Positions 51,161 through 59,383 of a stretch of 64,000 nucleotides of DNA are shown here, one piece after another. Under the pieces are notes generated by a model. The model saw nothing but the letters and a program-made list of their open reading frames with translations. It did not search any database and was not told the DNA's origin. Origin of the DNA: Mycetocola lacteus (lineage in GTDB: Bacteria > Actinomycetota > Actinomycetes > Actinomycetales > Microbacteriaceae); assembly GCF_003667575.1 (NCBI RefSeq), contig NZ_RCUY01000015.1, forward strand, positions 226,885 to 290,884, in the 5' to 3' direction. The position numbers and the translations under genes are program-made. Every line of letters starts with the position of its first letter. Position 1 is the stretch's first letter.

Positions 51161-52550
51161 ATGGGAAACGGCGATTCTCGACACGTCCGATCAGCACCTG
51201 CTGGAGCAGGCGCGCCTCGGCGACCGCGGAGCCACCGACGAACTGTATCGACGCCACTTCCCCGCCCTCCTTCGCGCCACCCGCCAGTGGGAACGCGGTC
51301 ACGAGGCCGCCGAAGACTATGCCGCCGAGGCATTCGCCCGCTTCCTTGCACGACTCGACCGGGGTGGCGGACCCACCCACAACGTGCGCGCCTATCTCTA
51401 TACCACCGCACGCAATCTGATCTATCAGGACCTTCAGATCAAGCTCCCCACCTCCCCCCTCGACCCCGAGGGTACCGGACTGCCCACCCTGCCCGGTTCG
51501 GATCACCGGTTTTCCCGTGACGCCGAGTTCACCCCGCTGCGGGAGGCGTTTGATTCGCTTCGACCCGCCTGGCAGGAGGTGCTCTGGTACGGGGAGGTCG
51601 AGCGGGCGAAACCGCGGGAGCTCGCGCTCGTGCTGGGACTCTCCCCCAATGCCTGCTCGCAGCTGCTCATCCGCGCCCGACGCGGCCTGGCCGAAGCCTT
51701 CGCCCACGCGCAGGCGCGGGCCGAGCTGCCGGCCGAGTGCCACCCGTTTATCCCGCAGATCCTGGCGCTGCGAGCCGGCAAGCGCCCGCGCTCGCTGTCC
51801 GCACCCTTCCGACGGCATCGGGAGATGTGCGAGCACTGCCGGGTGATCTCGCGCCGCACACCGGCGGATGGGACCACACTCGCGCTCCTCCTCGGCCCGC
51901 TCATCCTCGGCCCGGCCGTGGTGGGCGGCGGCGTGCTCGTGGGTGGTGTTTCGGAGACGGCACGGGCGGTCGCCCTCCCCCTGGCCGCGCAGTCGACCGG
52001 CGTTCTGGCGGCGGCCGCAGTGGTGGCCACCGCGGTGACCATCTCGATCATCACCATCCTGAGCTCCCCCGAGGCCACTGCGCCACCGGTCTCGACCTTG
52101 GCGTCAACACCCCTCGCCACCCCGACACACACGGACGCCACCACGCCCGCACCGAACGAGCAAGCCCCGGCTCCCGCGCCCTCCGAGCAGACCGGTCACG
52201 CAGGCGTGCACATCGAGGCCGCCGCACCCGCCACCGCCGCGGGCACCTTCCCCCTGACAATCACCACGGCCAACACCGGCGGTAACGCCGGGGAGGTATC
52301 CTTTTCGATCACACTCACCGGCCCGGGCACGCTCGTCGGACTCACCCAGGGGGCGGGTATCGGCTGGTACTGCGCAACCAGCGAATCGGAATCCACCTGC
52401 GCGCTGCCCGAGATCCCCGCGGGTGCGCGCGGCGAATTCACGCTGTTCGTGACACCCACCGGGGTATCGGGCGAAATCATCACCGCGGGTCTCAGCCTGC
52501 TCACCGGGGAGGCCACCCATACCGAGGCGCTGAGCATCCGTCTGGACTAG
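51161..52550 (+). CDS. Membrane-tethered ECF-like sigma factor, start out of frame
   Basis: The long frame (about 458 codons, open from 51096) encodes sigma region 2 (LLEQARLGDRGATDELYRRHFPALLRATRQWERG, VRAYLYTTARNLIYQDL), region 4 (FTPLREAFDSLRPAWQEVLWYGEVERAKPRELALVLGLSPNACSQLLIRARRGLAEAFA), a Cys/His cluster like an anti-sigma zinc finger (CHPF, HREMCEHC), two membrane spans (near 51876-51950 and 51999-52064), a Pro/Thr-rich linker and a DUF11-like outer domain. No ATG, GTG or TTG precedes region 2 in this frame; ATG 51161 is one base out. Removing one A from AAA at 51166-51168 would give MGTAILDTSDQHLLEQARLGD. Either an ATT start (51174), a frameshift or a base-call error. Confidence 0.75.
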
Positions 52551-52570
52551 ATACGCCGGTTAAACAAACC

Positions 52571-52602
52571 AGCCCCGTGACTGGAAATCCAGTCACGGGG
52601 CT
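52571..52602 (-). terminator. Terminator of the stand-alone 5S rRNA gene
   Basis: A 14-bp perfect stem (52571-52584 with 52589-52602), loop AAAT. On the minus strand it is followed by GGTTTGTTTAA. Confidence 0.88.
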
Positions 52603-52614
52603 TCGAATTATAAG

Positions 52615-52732
52615 TCCGGCGGTGTCCTACTCTCCCACAGGGTCCCCCCTGCAGTACCATCGGCGCAAAGAGTCTTAGCTTCCGGGTTCGGAATGTGACC
52701 GGGCGTTTCCCTCTTGCTATGTCCACCGAAAC
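52615..52732 (-). rRNA. rrf: 5S ribosomal RNA, without 16S/23S neighbours
   Basis: Read on the minus strand it starts GTTTCGGTGGACATAGC and contains AAACGCCCGGTCACATTCCGAACCCGGAAGCTAAG and GCGCCGATGGTACTGC, ending CACCGCCGGAC: a full 118-nt 5S rRNA with closing 5'/3' pairing (GTTTCGGTGG... not perfect; CCGGCGGTG end). It lies only 26 nt after the nagB stop on the same strand, with no 23S gene. A second 5S begins at the right window edge in the same orientation. Whether it has its own promoter or is read from the nag operon is not clear. Confidence 0.93.
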
Positions 52733-52758
52733 AGCTAATTCGTGGTTATGTCTCTAGT

Positions 52759-53532
52759 CTACACGGCGGAAACGACACCCTCGACCACGGTGTAATCGGC
52801 GGGGGCCAGGCCGGCAGCGGCGGCCGCGTCCAGCAGCACCGTCACGTGCGGGTGCGACTGGATGGCGGAGGCGGGAATCTCGGGACTGATCGGCCCGTTA
52901 ATCGCACGCGCCACGGCATCGGCCTTGTGTGCGCCGAAGGCCAGTAGGAACAGGTGCCCGGCGCGAAGAATCGTGCCCACACCCTGCGTAATGGCGTGTC
53001 GCGGCACCTCATCGATGGTCTCGAAGAAGCGGGCGTTGTCCTCGCGGGTCTGCTCGGTCAGCGGAACCCGTCGGGTCAGCGAGTCCAGCGGGGAGCCGGG
53101 CTCGTTAAACCCGATGTGCCCGTTGGCTCCGATCCCCAGGATCTGCCAGTCCACCCCGCCGGCCGCGCGAATGGCGTCCTCATAGGCGGTCCCGGCCGAC
53201 TCCAGCGTCTCCGGGTTGCCCGAGGGTACGTGCACACGTTCGGGATTGAGCCCGAGGGTCTGGGTCACCTCGGCATCGATCACGTGGTGGTAGCTCTGAT
53301 CATGGGCGGGGTCGATGCCCACATACTCATCCAGCGCGAATCCACTGACCCGGGACACATCGATTCCCTCGGTCCGGACCTTCTCGGCGAGCGCCGCATA
53401 GATCGGCAGTGGGGTGGAACCGGTGGCCAGGCCCAGCACGGTTTCCGGATTGGTGGTGATGGCACGGGCCAGAATTTCGGCTACGTACTCCCCGGCCTCG
53501 GCCGGTCCCGATACAACGAATACTTCAGACAC
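52759..53532 (-). CDS. nagB: Glucosamine-6-phosphate deaminase NagB
   Basis: A 257-residue enzyme converting glucosamine-6-phosphate to fructose-6-phosphate and ammonia. Motifs: GLATGSTPLPIYAAL (phosphate loop), LDEYVGI (67-73) with the catalytic D68, and GIGANGHIGFNEPG (133-146) with H139. The GTG at 53532 overlaps the ROK kinase 3' end by 8 nt and has GGAG 9 nt upstream, better than an ATG at 53562 inside the kinase gene. Last gene of the amino-sugar operon. No nagA deacetylase gene accompanies it. Confidence 0.95.
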   Translation of the reverse strand: MSEVFVVSGPAEAGEYVAEILARAITTNPETVLGLATGSTPLPIYAALAEKVRTEGIDVSRVSGFALDEYVGIDPAHDQSYHHVIDAEVTQTLGLNPERVHVPSGNPETLESAGTAYEDAIRAAGGVDWQILGIGANGHIGFNEPGSPLDSLTRRVPLTEQTREDNARFFETIDEVPRHAITQGVGTILRAGHLFLLAFGAHKADAVARAINGPISPEIPASAIQSHPHVTVLLDAAAAAGLAPADYTVVEGVVSAV

Positions 53533-54454
53533 TGTTTGAAACTCCAATGAGGGCGGCGCCAACGGCGGCCACCGGGTGGGTTCTGGGGATCACACGGATG
53601 CGTTCACCCAGGCGCAGCGAGGCGATAAACGGGGAGGCCTCGGCCCACTCGTTTAGCACCGCATCCACGCCGGACAACAGGGGTTCGCCGAGGCTGGTGA
53701 CGCCTCCGCCCAGCACCACCGTGCGCACATCCACGCTGAGCGTGAGGATGCGAACGGCGGTTGCCACCCCCTCAAAAAGCAGGGCACGAATCCGACCGGC
53801 AACCGGATCTCCGGCGGCCGCTGCGGCCATCATATCGTGGACCGGTGAGGTACCGGTGGTCGGCCATTGGCGGGCAATCGCCGAGCCCGAAGCCACGGTT
53901 TCCAGGCAGCCTCGCTGGCCGCAGGAGCAGATCACCCCACCGGAATCCACGGGGATGTGCCCGATCTCTCCGGCCACCCCCGAGCTGCCCCGACGCAGGT
54001 GCCCGTCGAGGACAATTCCGGCGGCCAGGCCCGTCCCCAGGTTGAGGTAGGCCAGCCCATCGGTGCCCAGGGAGGTGTCGCCCCCGGTGGTGGCCACATA
54101 GCGGTAGGCACCCACCGCGGCGGCATTGACGTCGTTTTCCACCGAGACTCGGGTGCCCAGCCGCGCGGCGGCCTCGCTCCCCAGATCGAAGCGGTCCAGG
54201 CCCAGGTTGACCGCGTGCTCAACCCGACCGATCTGCGCGTTGACCGCCCCGGGGATCCCGATCCCGATCGAGGCGAAGCGATCGGGGGTGAGGCCCACCC
54301 GCTGCGCCAGCTCGGCACTGGTTTCCAGCACCGAGGCGAGCACCTGGTCGCGGCCGTAGCCGGTGGGACGGGTCAGCTCCTCGACCGCCACGTCATTGTC
54401 ATCGAGGACCACCGCGGCGGTTTTGGTGCCGCCGACATCGATCCCCAGTCTCAT
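53525..54454 (-). CDS. ROK-family sugar kinase (GlcNAc/glucose type)
   Basis: A 309-residue ROK kinase. ATP loop LGIDVGGTKTAAVVLDDN (DVGGTK 6-11), catalytic D108 in VENDVNAAAVGAY, and the zinc-binding ROK signature VICSCGQRGCLETVASG (C176, C178, C183) with E163/H166 in GEIGH. It phosphorylates an incoming sugar, here probably N-acetylglucosamine or glucosamine freed by the upstream GH3 enzyme, to feed NagB. Coupled to the GH3 gene by a 4-nt overlap. Confidence 0.92.
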   Translation of the reverse strand: MRLGIDVGGTKTAAVVLDDNDVAVEELTRPTGYGRDQVLASVLETSAELAQRVGLTPDRFASIGIGIPGAVNAQIGRVEHAVNLGLDRFDLGSEAAARLGTRVSVENDVNAAAVGAYRYVATTGGDTSLGTDGLAYLNLGTGLAAGIVLDGHLRRGSSGVAGEIGHIPVDSGGVICSCGQRGCLETVASGSAIARQWPTTGTSPVHDMMAAAAAGDPVAGRIRALLFEGVATAVRILTLSVDVRTVVLGGGVTSLGEPLLSGVDAVLNEWAEASPFIASLRLGERIRVIPRTHPVAAVGAALIGVSNSV

Positions 54455-55971
54455 CGCGGTACCTCTTCCGCCGCGAAACCGCCGCTGAGCCAGCGCTCCA
54501 GGAACGCCTCCCCGGCCAGGCGCGAGGCACCCAGGGTGGCGATCTGCGCATCGGCGCGGTCGGGCGCGGGCCAGCCCATGTCCACGGTGGAGGGGTTGTC
54601 ACCGCGCTCGCGCAGCAGGGCGAGGACCGCCTGCACCCGCTCTCCGCGGTGGTTGTTCTGCCCCAGCACCACGATCGGCACGCCGGTGGGAATCTCGGCC
54701 ACGGCACCCGAGAGGTCGGTGCCGTCCACCAGGTGGAAGATCAGTCCCGCGTCGCGCGCCTCGGCGGTCTGGGCCGCGTGCGGCCCCCAGGGCAGCGGGC
54801 CCACGGCGATGTTCGGGACGCCCTCGACGGTGACCACGTGCACCGGTGCCTCGGGGCTCGGCGTGGGCAGGGAAACTCCGGGCAGCACATCAAAGGTTGC
54901 GGCCACCGCGGCGGGCGTTGGCCAGGCGGTGTCGGGAACCGGCTGCGAGGCAGCCTCGGCCCGCAGGGTGCGGCCGCGGTCGGCAAGCACTCGCAGGCGC
55001 TCGGCGGCCTCGAGTACCCGCTCGGCGGGCAGCACGCCGGATTCGATCGCCGCGGCCACATGAGCCTCGATCTCCCCCATCTGCGGATCGGTGTTGTTGC
55101 TGCCGATGCACAGCAGGTCACAGCCCGCGGCGAGCGCACGCACCGCGGCCTCGGGGATTCCGGTCTTGCCGCTGGCACCGGTCATATCCAGTGCGTCGGT
55201 GACAATCACACCGGTGAAGCCCAGCTCGCCGCGCAGCAGGTCCTGCAGGATCGTGCGCGACAGGGTGGCCGGGTGCTCGGGATCCACCTGCGGCAGCATG
55301 ATGTGCGAGGTCATGATCGTGTTGGTACCCGCGGCGATGGCGTCCACAAACGGAATCAGCTCGCGCTCACGCAGCTCCTCCAGCGAGCGGTCAATCACCG
55401 GCAGCGACAGGTGCGAGTCGTTCTCGGTGTCGCCGTGGCCGGGGAAGTGCTTGGTGCTGGCATCGATGCCGCGGCCCTGCACTCCGCGCACCCAGGCGGC
55501 GGTGTGGACACCCACCGCGTGGGCGTCGGTACCGAAGCTGCGGGTCCCGATCACCGGGTTGTTGGGGTTGGAGTTGATGTCGGCGTCCGGGGCGAAGGTC
55601 ATCGTGGCCCCGGCATCGGCGAGTTCGTATCCCACCCGGGCGGCGATGCCCTCGGTGCCCACCGGATCGCCCAGCTTGCCGAGGATCGCGTTCCCTGGGA
55701 AGGGCGAGCCGGTCTGGTGGTGCAGGCGGGTGACGTCCCCGCCCTCCTCATCGATCGCGATGACCGCGTCGGGATTGGCATCGAGGATCGCCGCGGTCAG
55801 CTCGCGGAGCTGACTCGGGGATTCGATGTTCATCGAGAACAGGCACACCCCGCCGAGGCCGGCGCGCAGGCGCACGGCCAGCCAGTCGGGCAGCTCGGGG
55901 CCGTCAAAGCCCGGGAGCATGGTCGCGGAAATGGCGCGGAGAACCTCGGGGCTGAGGGAGGAGTTGGTCAT
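54451..55971 (-). CDS. GH3 beta-N-acetylhexosaminidase, NagZ-like, cytoplasmic
   Basis: A 506-residue family 3 glycosidase. The NagZ hallmark KHFPGHGDTENDSH (174-187) contains the His used as acid/base with Asp, and the nucleophile is D259 in GVIVTDALDMTGAS. A C-terminal alpha/beta sandwich domain of about 170 residues is present, unlike short Gram-negative NagZ. No signal peptide, so it acts on imported GlcNAc-containing saccharides or muropeptides. ATG 55971 follows AAGGGA. It lies between the permeases and the ROK kinase in one operon. Confidence 0.92.
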   Translation of the reverse strand: MTNSSLSPEVLRAISATMLPGFDGPELPDWLAVRLRAGLGGVCLFSMNIESPSQLRELTAAILDANPDAVIAIDEEGGDVTRLHHQTGSPFPGNAILGKLGDPVGTEGIAARVGYELADAGATMTFAPDADINSNPNNPVIGTRSFGTDAHAVGVHTAAWVRGVQGRGIDASTKHFPGHGDTENDSHLSLPVIDRSLEELRERELIPFVDAIAAGTNTIMTSHIMLPQVDPEHPATLSRTILQDLLRGELGFTGVIVTDALDMTGASGKTGIPEAAVRALAAGCDLLCIGSNNTDPQMGEIEAHVAAAIESGVLPAERVLEAAERLRVLADRGRTLRAEAASQPVPDTAWPTPAAVAATFDVLPGVSLPTPSPEAPVHVVTVEGVPNIAVGPLPWGPHAAQTAEARDAGLIFHLVDGTDLSGAVAEIPTGVPIVVLGQNNHRGERVQAVLALLRERGDNPSTVDMGWPAPDRADAQIATLGASRLAGEAFLERWLSGGFAAEEVPR

Positions 55972-55973
55972 GG

Positions 55974-56891
55974 TTATCCCTTCACGGCACCGGAGACCAG
56001 GCCACTGGTCATTCGGCCCTGAACGATCAAGAAGAAGACGATCACCGGGATCGCCATGAGGGTGGATCCGGCCATGATGGCGGCCCAGTTGGTGGTTCCG
56101 GTGAGCGTCTGGAACGTACGCAGCCACACCGGCAGGGTCATCATGTCGGGCCGGGAGTTGACCACCAGGGCCAGCAGGAACTCGTTCCAGGCCTGGATGA
56201 ATCCGAACACACCGGTGGCCACCAGGCCCGGGGCCAGCAGCGGGAAGGTGATCTTCCAGAAGGCACCCGAACGCGAGAGCCCGTCAACCATGCCGGCCTC
56301 CTCGAGCTCCACCGGAATTCCGTTCACAAACCCGCGCAGGGTCCAGATCGTAAACGGCAGCACGGTGGCCACGTACACCAGGGTCAAACCGGCAATCGTG
56401 TTGAGCAGGTGCCAGCCATCCAGCACCCGATAGGTCGAGACGATCATGGCCTCGGCGGGGATCATCTGGATGATCAGGATGGTCAGGATGAACGCCTTGC
56501 GGCTCTTGAAGCGGAAGCGGGTCACCGCGAGCGAGGCCAGGAAGGCAAACACCAGTGCCACGGTCACCGTGAGCAGGGTCACCATCAGCGAGTTCCCCAG
56601 CGCCGGCAGGAACGGGGTTCGGCCGGGCTCAAAGAGCACCGTGTAGTAGTTGCGCAGGGTGAAGTTATCCGGCCAGAAGTGCAGCGTGGTCGAGCGGATC
56701 TCGTTGTTGGGCTGGAAGGAGGTGTTGATCATCCAGTACACCGGGAACACCGCGCACAGGAAGATGATCACGGCGATAACGCTCAGCACCACCGTGGTGG
56801 TTTTGCGCCGGCGCAGGGCACCGGAGGTCACGCGCTTGGACGGCGGGGTGGTCCCGCGCAGGGTCGGGCCGAGGGCGGTTTGGCTGGTCAC
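55974..56891 (-). CDS. ABC importer permease, MalG/CUT1 type (importer 4)
   Basis: A 305-residue permease; first span VVLSVIAVIIFLCAVFPVYWMINTSF. The EAA loop is IPVELEEAGMVDGLSRSGAFWKITFPLLAPG. The GTG start overlaps the stop of the MalF-type gene (GTGA). It ends 2 bp before the GH3 start. No ATPase in the operon. Confidence 0.93.
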   Translation of the reverse strand: MTSQTALGPTLRGTTPPSKRVTSGALRRRKTTTVVLSVIAVIIFLCAVFPVYWMINTSFQPNNEIRSTTLHFWPDNFTLRNYYTVLFEPGRTPFLPALGNSLMVTLLTVTVALVFAFLASLAVTRFRFKSRKAFILTILIIQMIPAEAMIVSTYRVLDGWHLLNTIAGLTLVYVATVLPFTIWTLRGFVNGIPVELEEAGMVDGLSRSGAFWKITFPLLAPGLVATGVFGFIQAWNEFLLALVVNSRPDMMTLPVWLRTFQTLTGTTNWAAIMAGSTLMAIPVIVFFLIVQGRMTSGLVSGAVKG

Positions 56892-57874
56892 AGCTCTTCC
56901 TCCTTGATGCTCTGACGGACGTAGTACAGCGAGATGGCCATCAGGATGATCACCGTGATCACGGCGATGGCACCACCGATGCCGTACTCTCCGCTACCGA
57001 GCGAGGTTTGATAAATGTACACACCGAGGGTGCTGGTCTGTTCCTTGATACCGCCGATACCCTGCAGCGCGTAGATCTGGGTGAACACCCGCAGGTCCCA
57101 GATGATCTGCAGGATGGTGACCACCACAAAGATCGACTTGAGGTACGGGAACACGATCAGCCGGAAGCGGGCCAGGTAGCCGGCACCATCGAGCGAGGCG
57201 GCTTCAAGCACCTCGTCGGGGACCTGGCTGAGGCCCGCGTACACGGTGAAGGTCACAAACGGAACGGCACCCCAGATCACGATGATCGCGGCCACGAAGA
57301 AGAAGCTCACCGGGTCGATCAGCCACGAGTGCTGGTGGAAGTCCAGCCCGAACACGTTCACCAAAACGTTGTTGATGACACCGTAGTCGGTGTCAAAGAT
57401 CCAGCCCCAGACGATGGTTGCGGTCAGCGCGGGCATCGCCCAGGCCAGCAGCAGACCCACCGAGAGCAGGAGGCGGAAGAACTTGGTGAGGCGGGTCATC
57501 ATCATCGCGATGAGGGTTCCCAGCACCATGGTGATCACCACGCAGACCAGGCAGAACAGCAGCGAACGCCCGAGGACCTCCCAGAAGGTGGGGTCGCTGA
57601 GCACCTTGGCGTAGTTGCCAAAGCCGATCCACTCCGGCGGGGCCCCAAATACCTGGGCGCGGCCGAACTTCTGGAACGACATGATGATCAGGTTGATCAG
57701 CGGCCAACCGATCACCACACCGAGCACCACGATCGAGGGCACCAGCAGGGAGTACGGGGTGAACTTGGCACCGAAGCGGCCGCGCGCGTTCGCCTTGCCG
57801 CCCGCCGGCGTGGTCGCCGAGGCCTCCTCCGGCGCGTCTGGCACCCGCGGTGGGGCGCTATTCAGGGTAGACAT
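56888..57874 (-). CDS. ABC importer permease, MalF/CUT1 type (importer 4)
   Basis: A 328-residue permease; first span LLVPSIVVLGVVIGWPLINLIIMSF. The EAA loop is VPDEVLEAASLDGAGYLARFRLIVFPYLKS. It follows the binding-protein gene after a gap with two strong hairpins, which probably reduce permease relative to binding protein. Confidence 0.93.
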   Translation of the reverse strand: MSTLNSAPPRVPDAPEEASATTPAGGKANARGRFGAKFTPYSLLVPSIVVLGVVIGWPLINLIIMSFQKFGRAQVFGAPPEWIGFGNYAKVLSDPTFWEVLGRSLLFCLVCVVITMVLGTLIAMMMTRLTKFFRLLLSVGLLLAWAMPALTATIVWGWIFDTDYGVINNVLVNVFGLDFHQHSWLIDPVSFFFVAAIIVIWGAVPFVTFTVYAGLSQVPDEVLEAASLDGAGYLARFRLIVFPYLKSIFVVVTILQIIWDLRVFTQIYALQGIGGIKEQTSTLGVYIYQTSLGSGEYGIGGAIAVITVIILMAISLYYVRQSIKEEEL

Positions 57875-57972
57875 CTGAAACTCTCTTCGTTGAAAAAGTG
57901 TGGGGATGGGACCGGAAGGGGATTCGATCGGGTTCGCCGGGGTATTACGGGGTGAAGCGGGTGGGGAGGGGA

Positions 57973-58042
57973 AGCCGGCCGGGGTGTGTGGTCCCCGGCC
58001 GGCTAGCTGGGAGCGGATCGGCCGCGACTGTGCGGCCGATCC
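57973..58042 (-). other. Two tandem hairpins between binding-protein and permease genes
   Basis: Stem 1: AGCCGGCCGGGG (57973-57984) with CCCCGGCCGGCT (57993-58004). Stem 2: GGATCGGCCGC (58015-58025) with GCGGCCGATCC (58032-58042). Both are perfect and lack T-runs. They suit partial termination or mRNA protection inside the operon. Confidence 0.7.
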
Positions 58043-58050
58043 GGGTGGCG

Positions 58051-59322
58051 TTAGCCGTTGAGGATGCCGTCGATCTTCTTGTCAAGCTCCTTGGCCAGGG
58101 AATCAACATCCCCGCCCTGGGCGATCTTCACAAAGAAGTCCTGCAGCACACCGGCGGCCTCAACATCGGCCCACTTGGGCGATGCGGGGGTCAGGCGGGC
58201 GTGAGCGGCGGCCTCGGCGGTTGCCTTGGCGACCTCATCGGTGCCGAGCTCCTTGGCCAGCGACAGCTTGGCCGGAACCAGACCGCCCTTGGCGTAGATG
58301 GTCTGGAACTCGTCGCTGAGGATGATCTTCAGCGCCTTGACCGCCAGTTCCGGGTGCTTCGACTTGGCCGAAACGGCAATGTTGGATCCACCGGCCATGA
58401 CCGATGCAGCGCCGCCGTCCTTACCGGGCAGTGCGTAGACGCCCAGGTTTTCTTCCTGGTCGGGGCAGCCCGGGGTCTCCGAGTCGGCCTTGGCCAGGAT
58501 CGACCACTTGACCCAGCTCGGTGCCGAGAGCTGCAGGCTGGTGCCGTCGCAGAAACCAACCTGCGGGTTGTCTTCCTTGCCGTCCTTCGGGGCGCGCGAG
58601 GCGTTAACCATGGCGTCCTGAACCTGCTTCAGACCCTCGATGGACTTCTCGCTCGAGAAGGTCGAGGACCACTTGCCATCCTTGAAGGTGGCCACATCGC
58701 CACCGTTTTCCCAGATGAACGGCAGGGCGTTGTACCAGTCCTGTCCGGGCCACCAGATGCCCGACTTACCGGGGTTGTCAGTCGCGAGCTTCTTACCGTT
58801 GGTGACGTAGTCGGCGAGGGTGGTGGGAACCTCCAGGCCCGCGGCGGCGAGGGCGTCCTTCTTATAGAAGACGAGGCGTGCACCGGAGTACAGCGGGGCG
58901 GCGTAGAACTTGCCGTCGTAGCTACCGGCCTCCACGAAGCCGGGCAGCAGGTCCTTGCCGCCGAGCTCGTCGAAGTCCTTGGTCAGGTCGAGGAAGGCGC
59001 CGGCCGAGGTGAAGGCCGCTGCCTGGGTGTTACCAACTTCGACAACGTCGGGGCTGTCGCTGCCCGAAAGGTTGGTGTTGAGCTTGTCCACCAGGCCGGT
59101 CCAGGACTGCTCCTCGATGGTCAACTTTGACCCGGGATTTTCCTTTTCGAACGTGGAGACGAGGTATTCGCGCGCTTCCTTGGGGGTGTCGGTACCCACC
59201 AGCCAAACACGAATGTTGGCATCGGATGCTTCGCTGGATCCGGGGCTGCCGTTACTTGCGCAGCTGGTCAGAGCCAGGGCCGACGCGGCCACGAGGGCCA
59301 GTACTCCCAGTTTCTTCTTCAT
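58051..59322 (-). CDS. Amino-sugar-type ABC importer solute-binding lipoprotein (importer 4)
   Basis: A 424-residue CUT1 binding lipoprotein; signal peptide MKKKLGVLALVAASALALTS with C21 lipidated. IRVWLVGTDTPKEAREYLVSTFEKENPGSKLTIEEQSWTGLVDKLNTNLSG and KFYAAPLYSGARLVFYKKDALAAAGLEVPTTLADYVTNGKKLA resemble the chitobiose/NgcE-DasA-like branch. ATG 59322 follows AAAGGAA. With GH3, ROK kinase and nagB it suggests import of a GlcNAc-containing saccharide; that substrate is inferred from context. Confidence 0.92.
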   Translation of the reverse strand: MKKKLGVLALVAASALALTSCASNGSPGSSEASDANIRVWLVGTDTPKEAREYLVSTFEKENPGSKLTIEEQSWTGLVDKLNTNLSGSDSPDVVEVGNTQAAAFTSAGAFLDLTKDFDELGGKDLLPGFVEAGSYDGKFYAAPLYSGARLVFYKKDALAAAGLEVPTTLADYVTNGKKLATDNPGKSGIWWPGQDWYNALPFIWENGGDVATFKDGKWSSTFSSEKSIEGLKQVQDAMVNASRAPKDGKEDNPQVGFCDGTSLQLSAPSWVKWSILAKADSETPGCPDQEENLGVYALPGKDGGAASVMAGGSNIAVSAKSKHPELAVKALKIILSDEFQTIYAKGGLVPAKLSLAKELGTDEVAKATAEAAAHARLTPASPKWADVEAAGVLQDFFVKIAQGGDVDSLAKELDKKIDGILNG

Positions 59323-59383
59323 GATGCGTTCCTTTAACAATTGGTGTGACGAGGTGATCATGTGATCGGTTTTGAGTTCTCGG

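Noticed and set aside
51161..51520. A separate 119-residue protein from ATG 51161
   Set aside because: Its frame is Arg/Pro/Ser-rich without domain pattern and overlaps sigma region 2 in the other frame, which is clearly the coding one.
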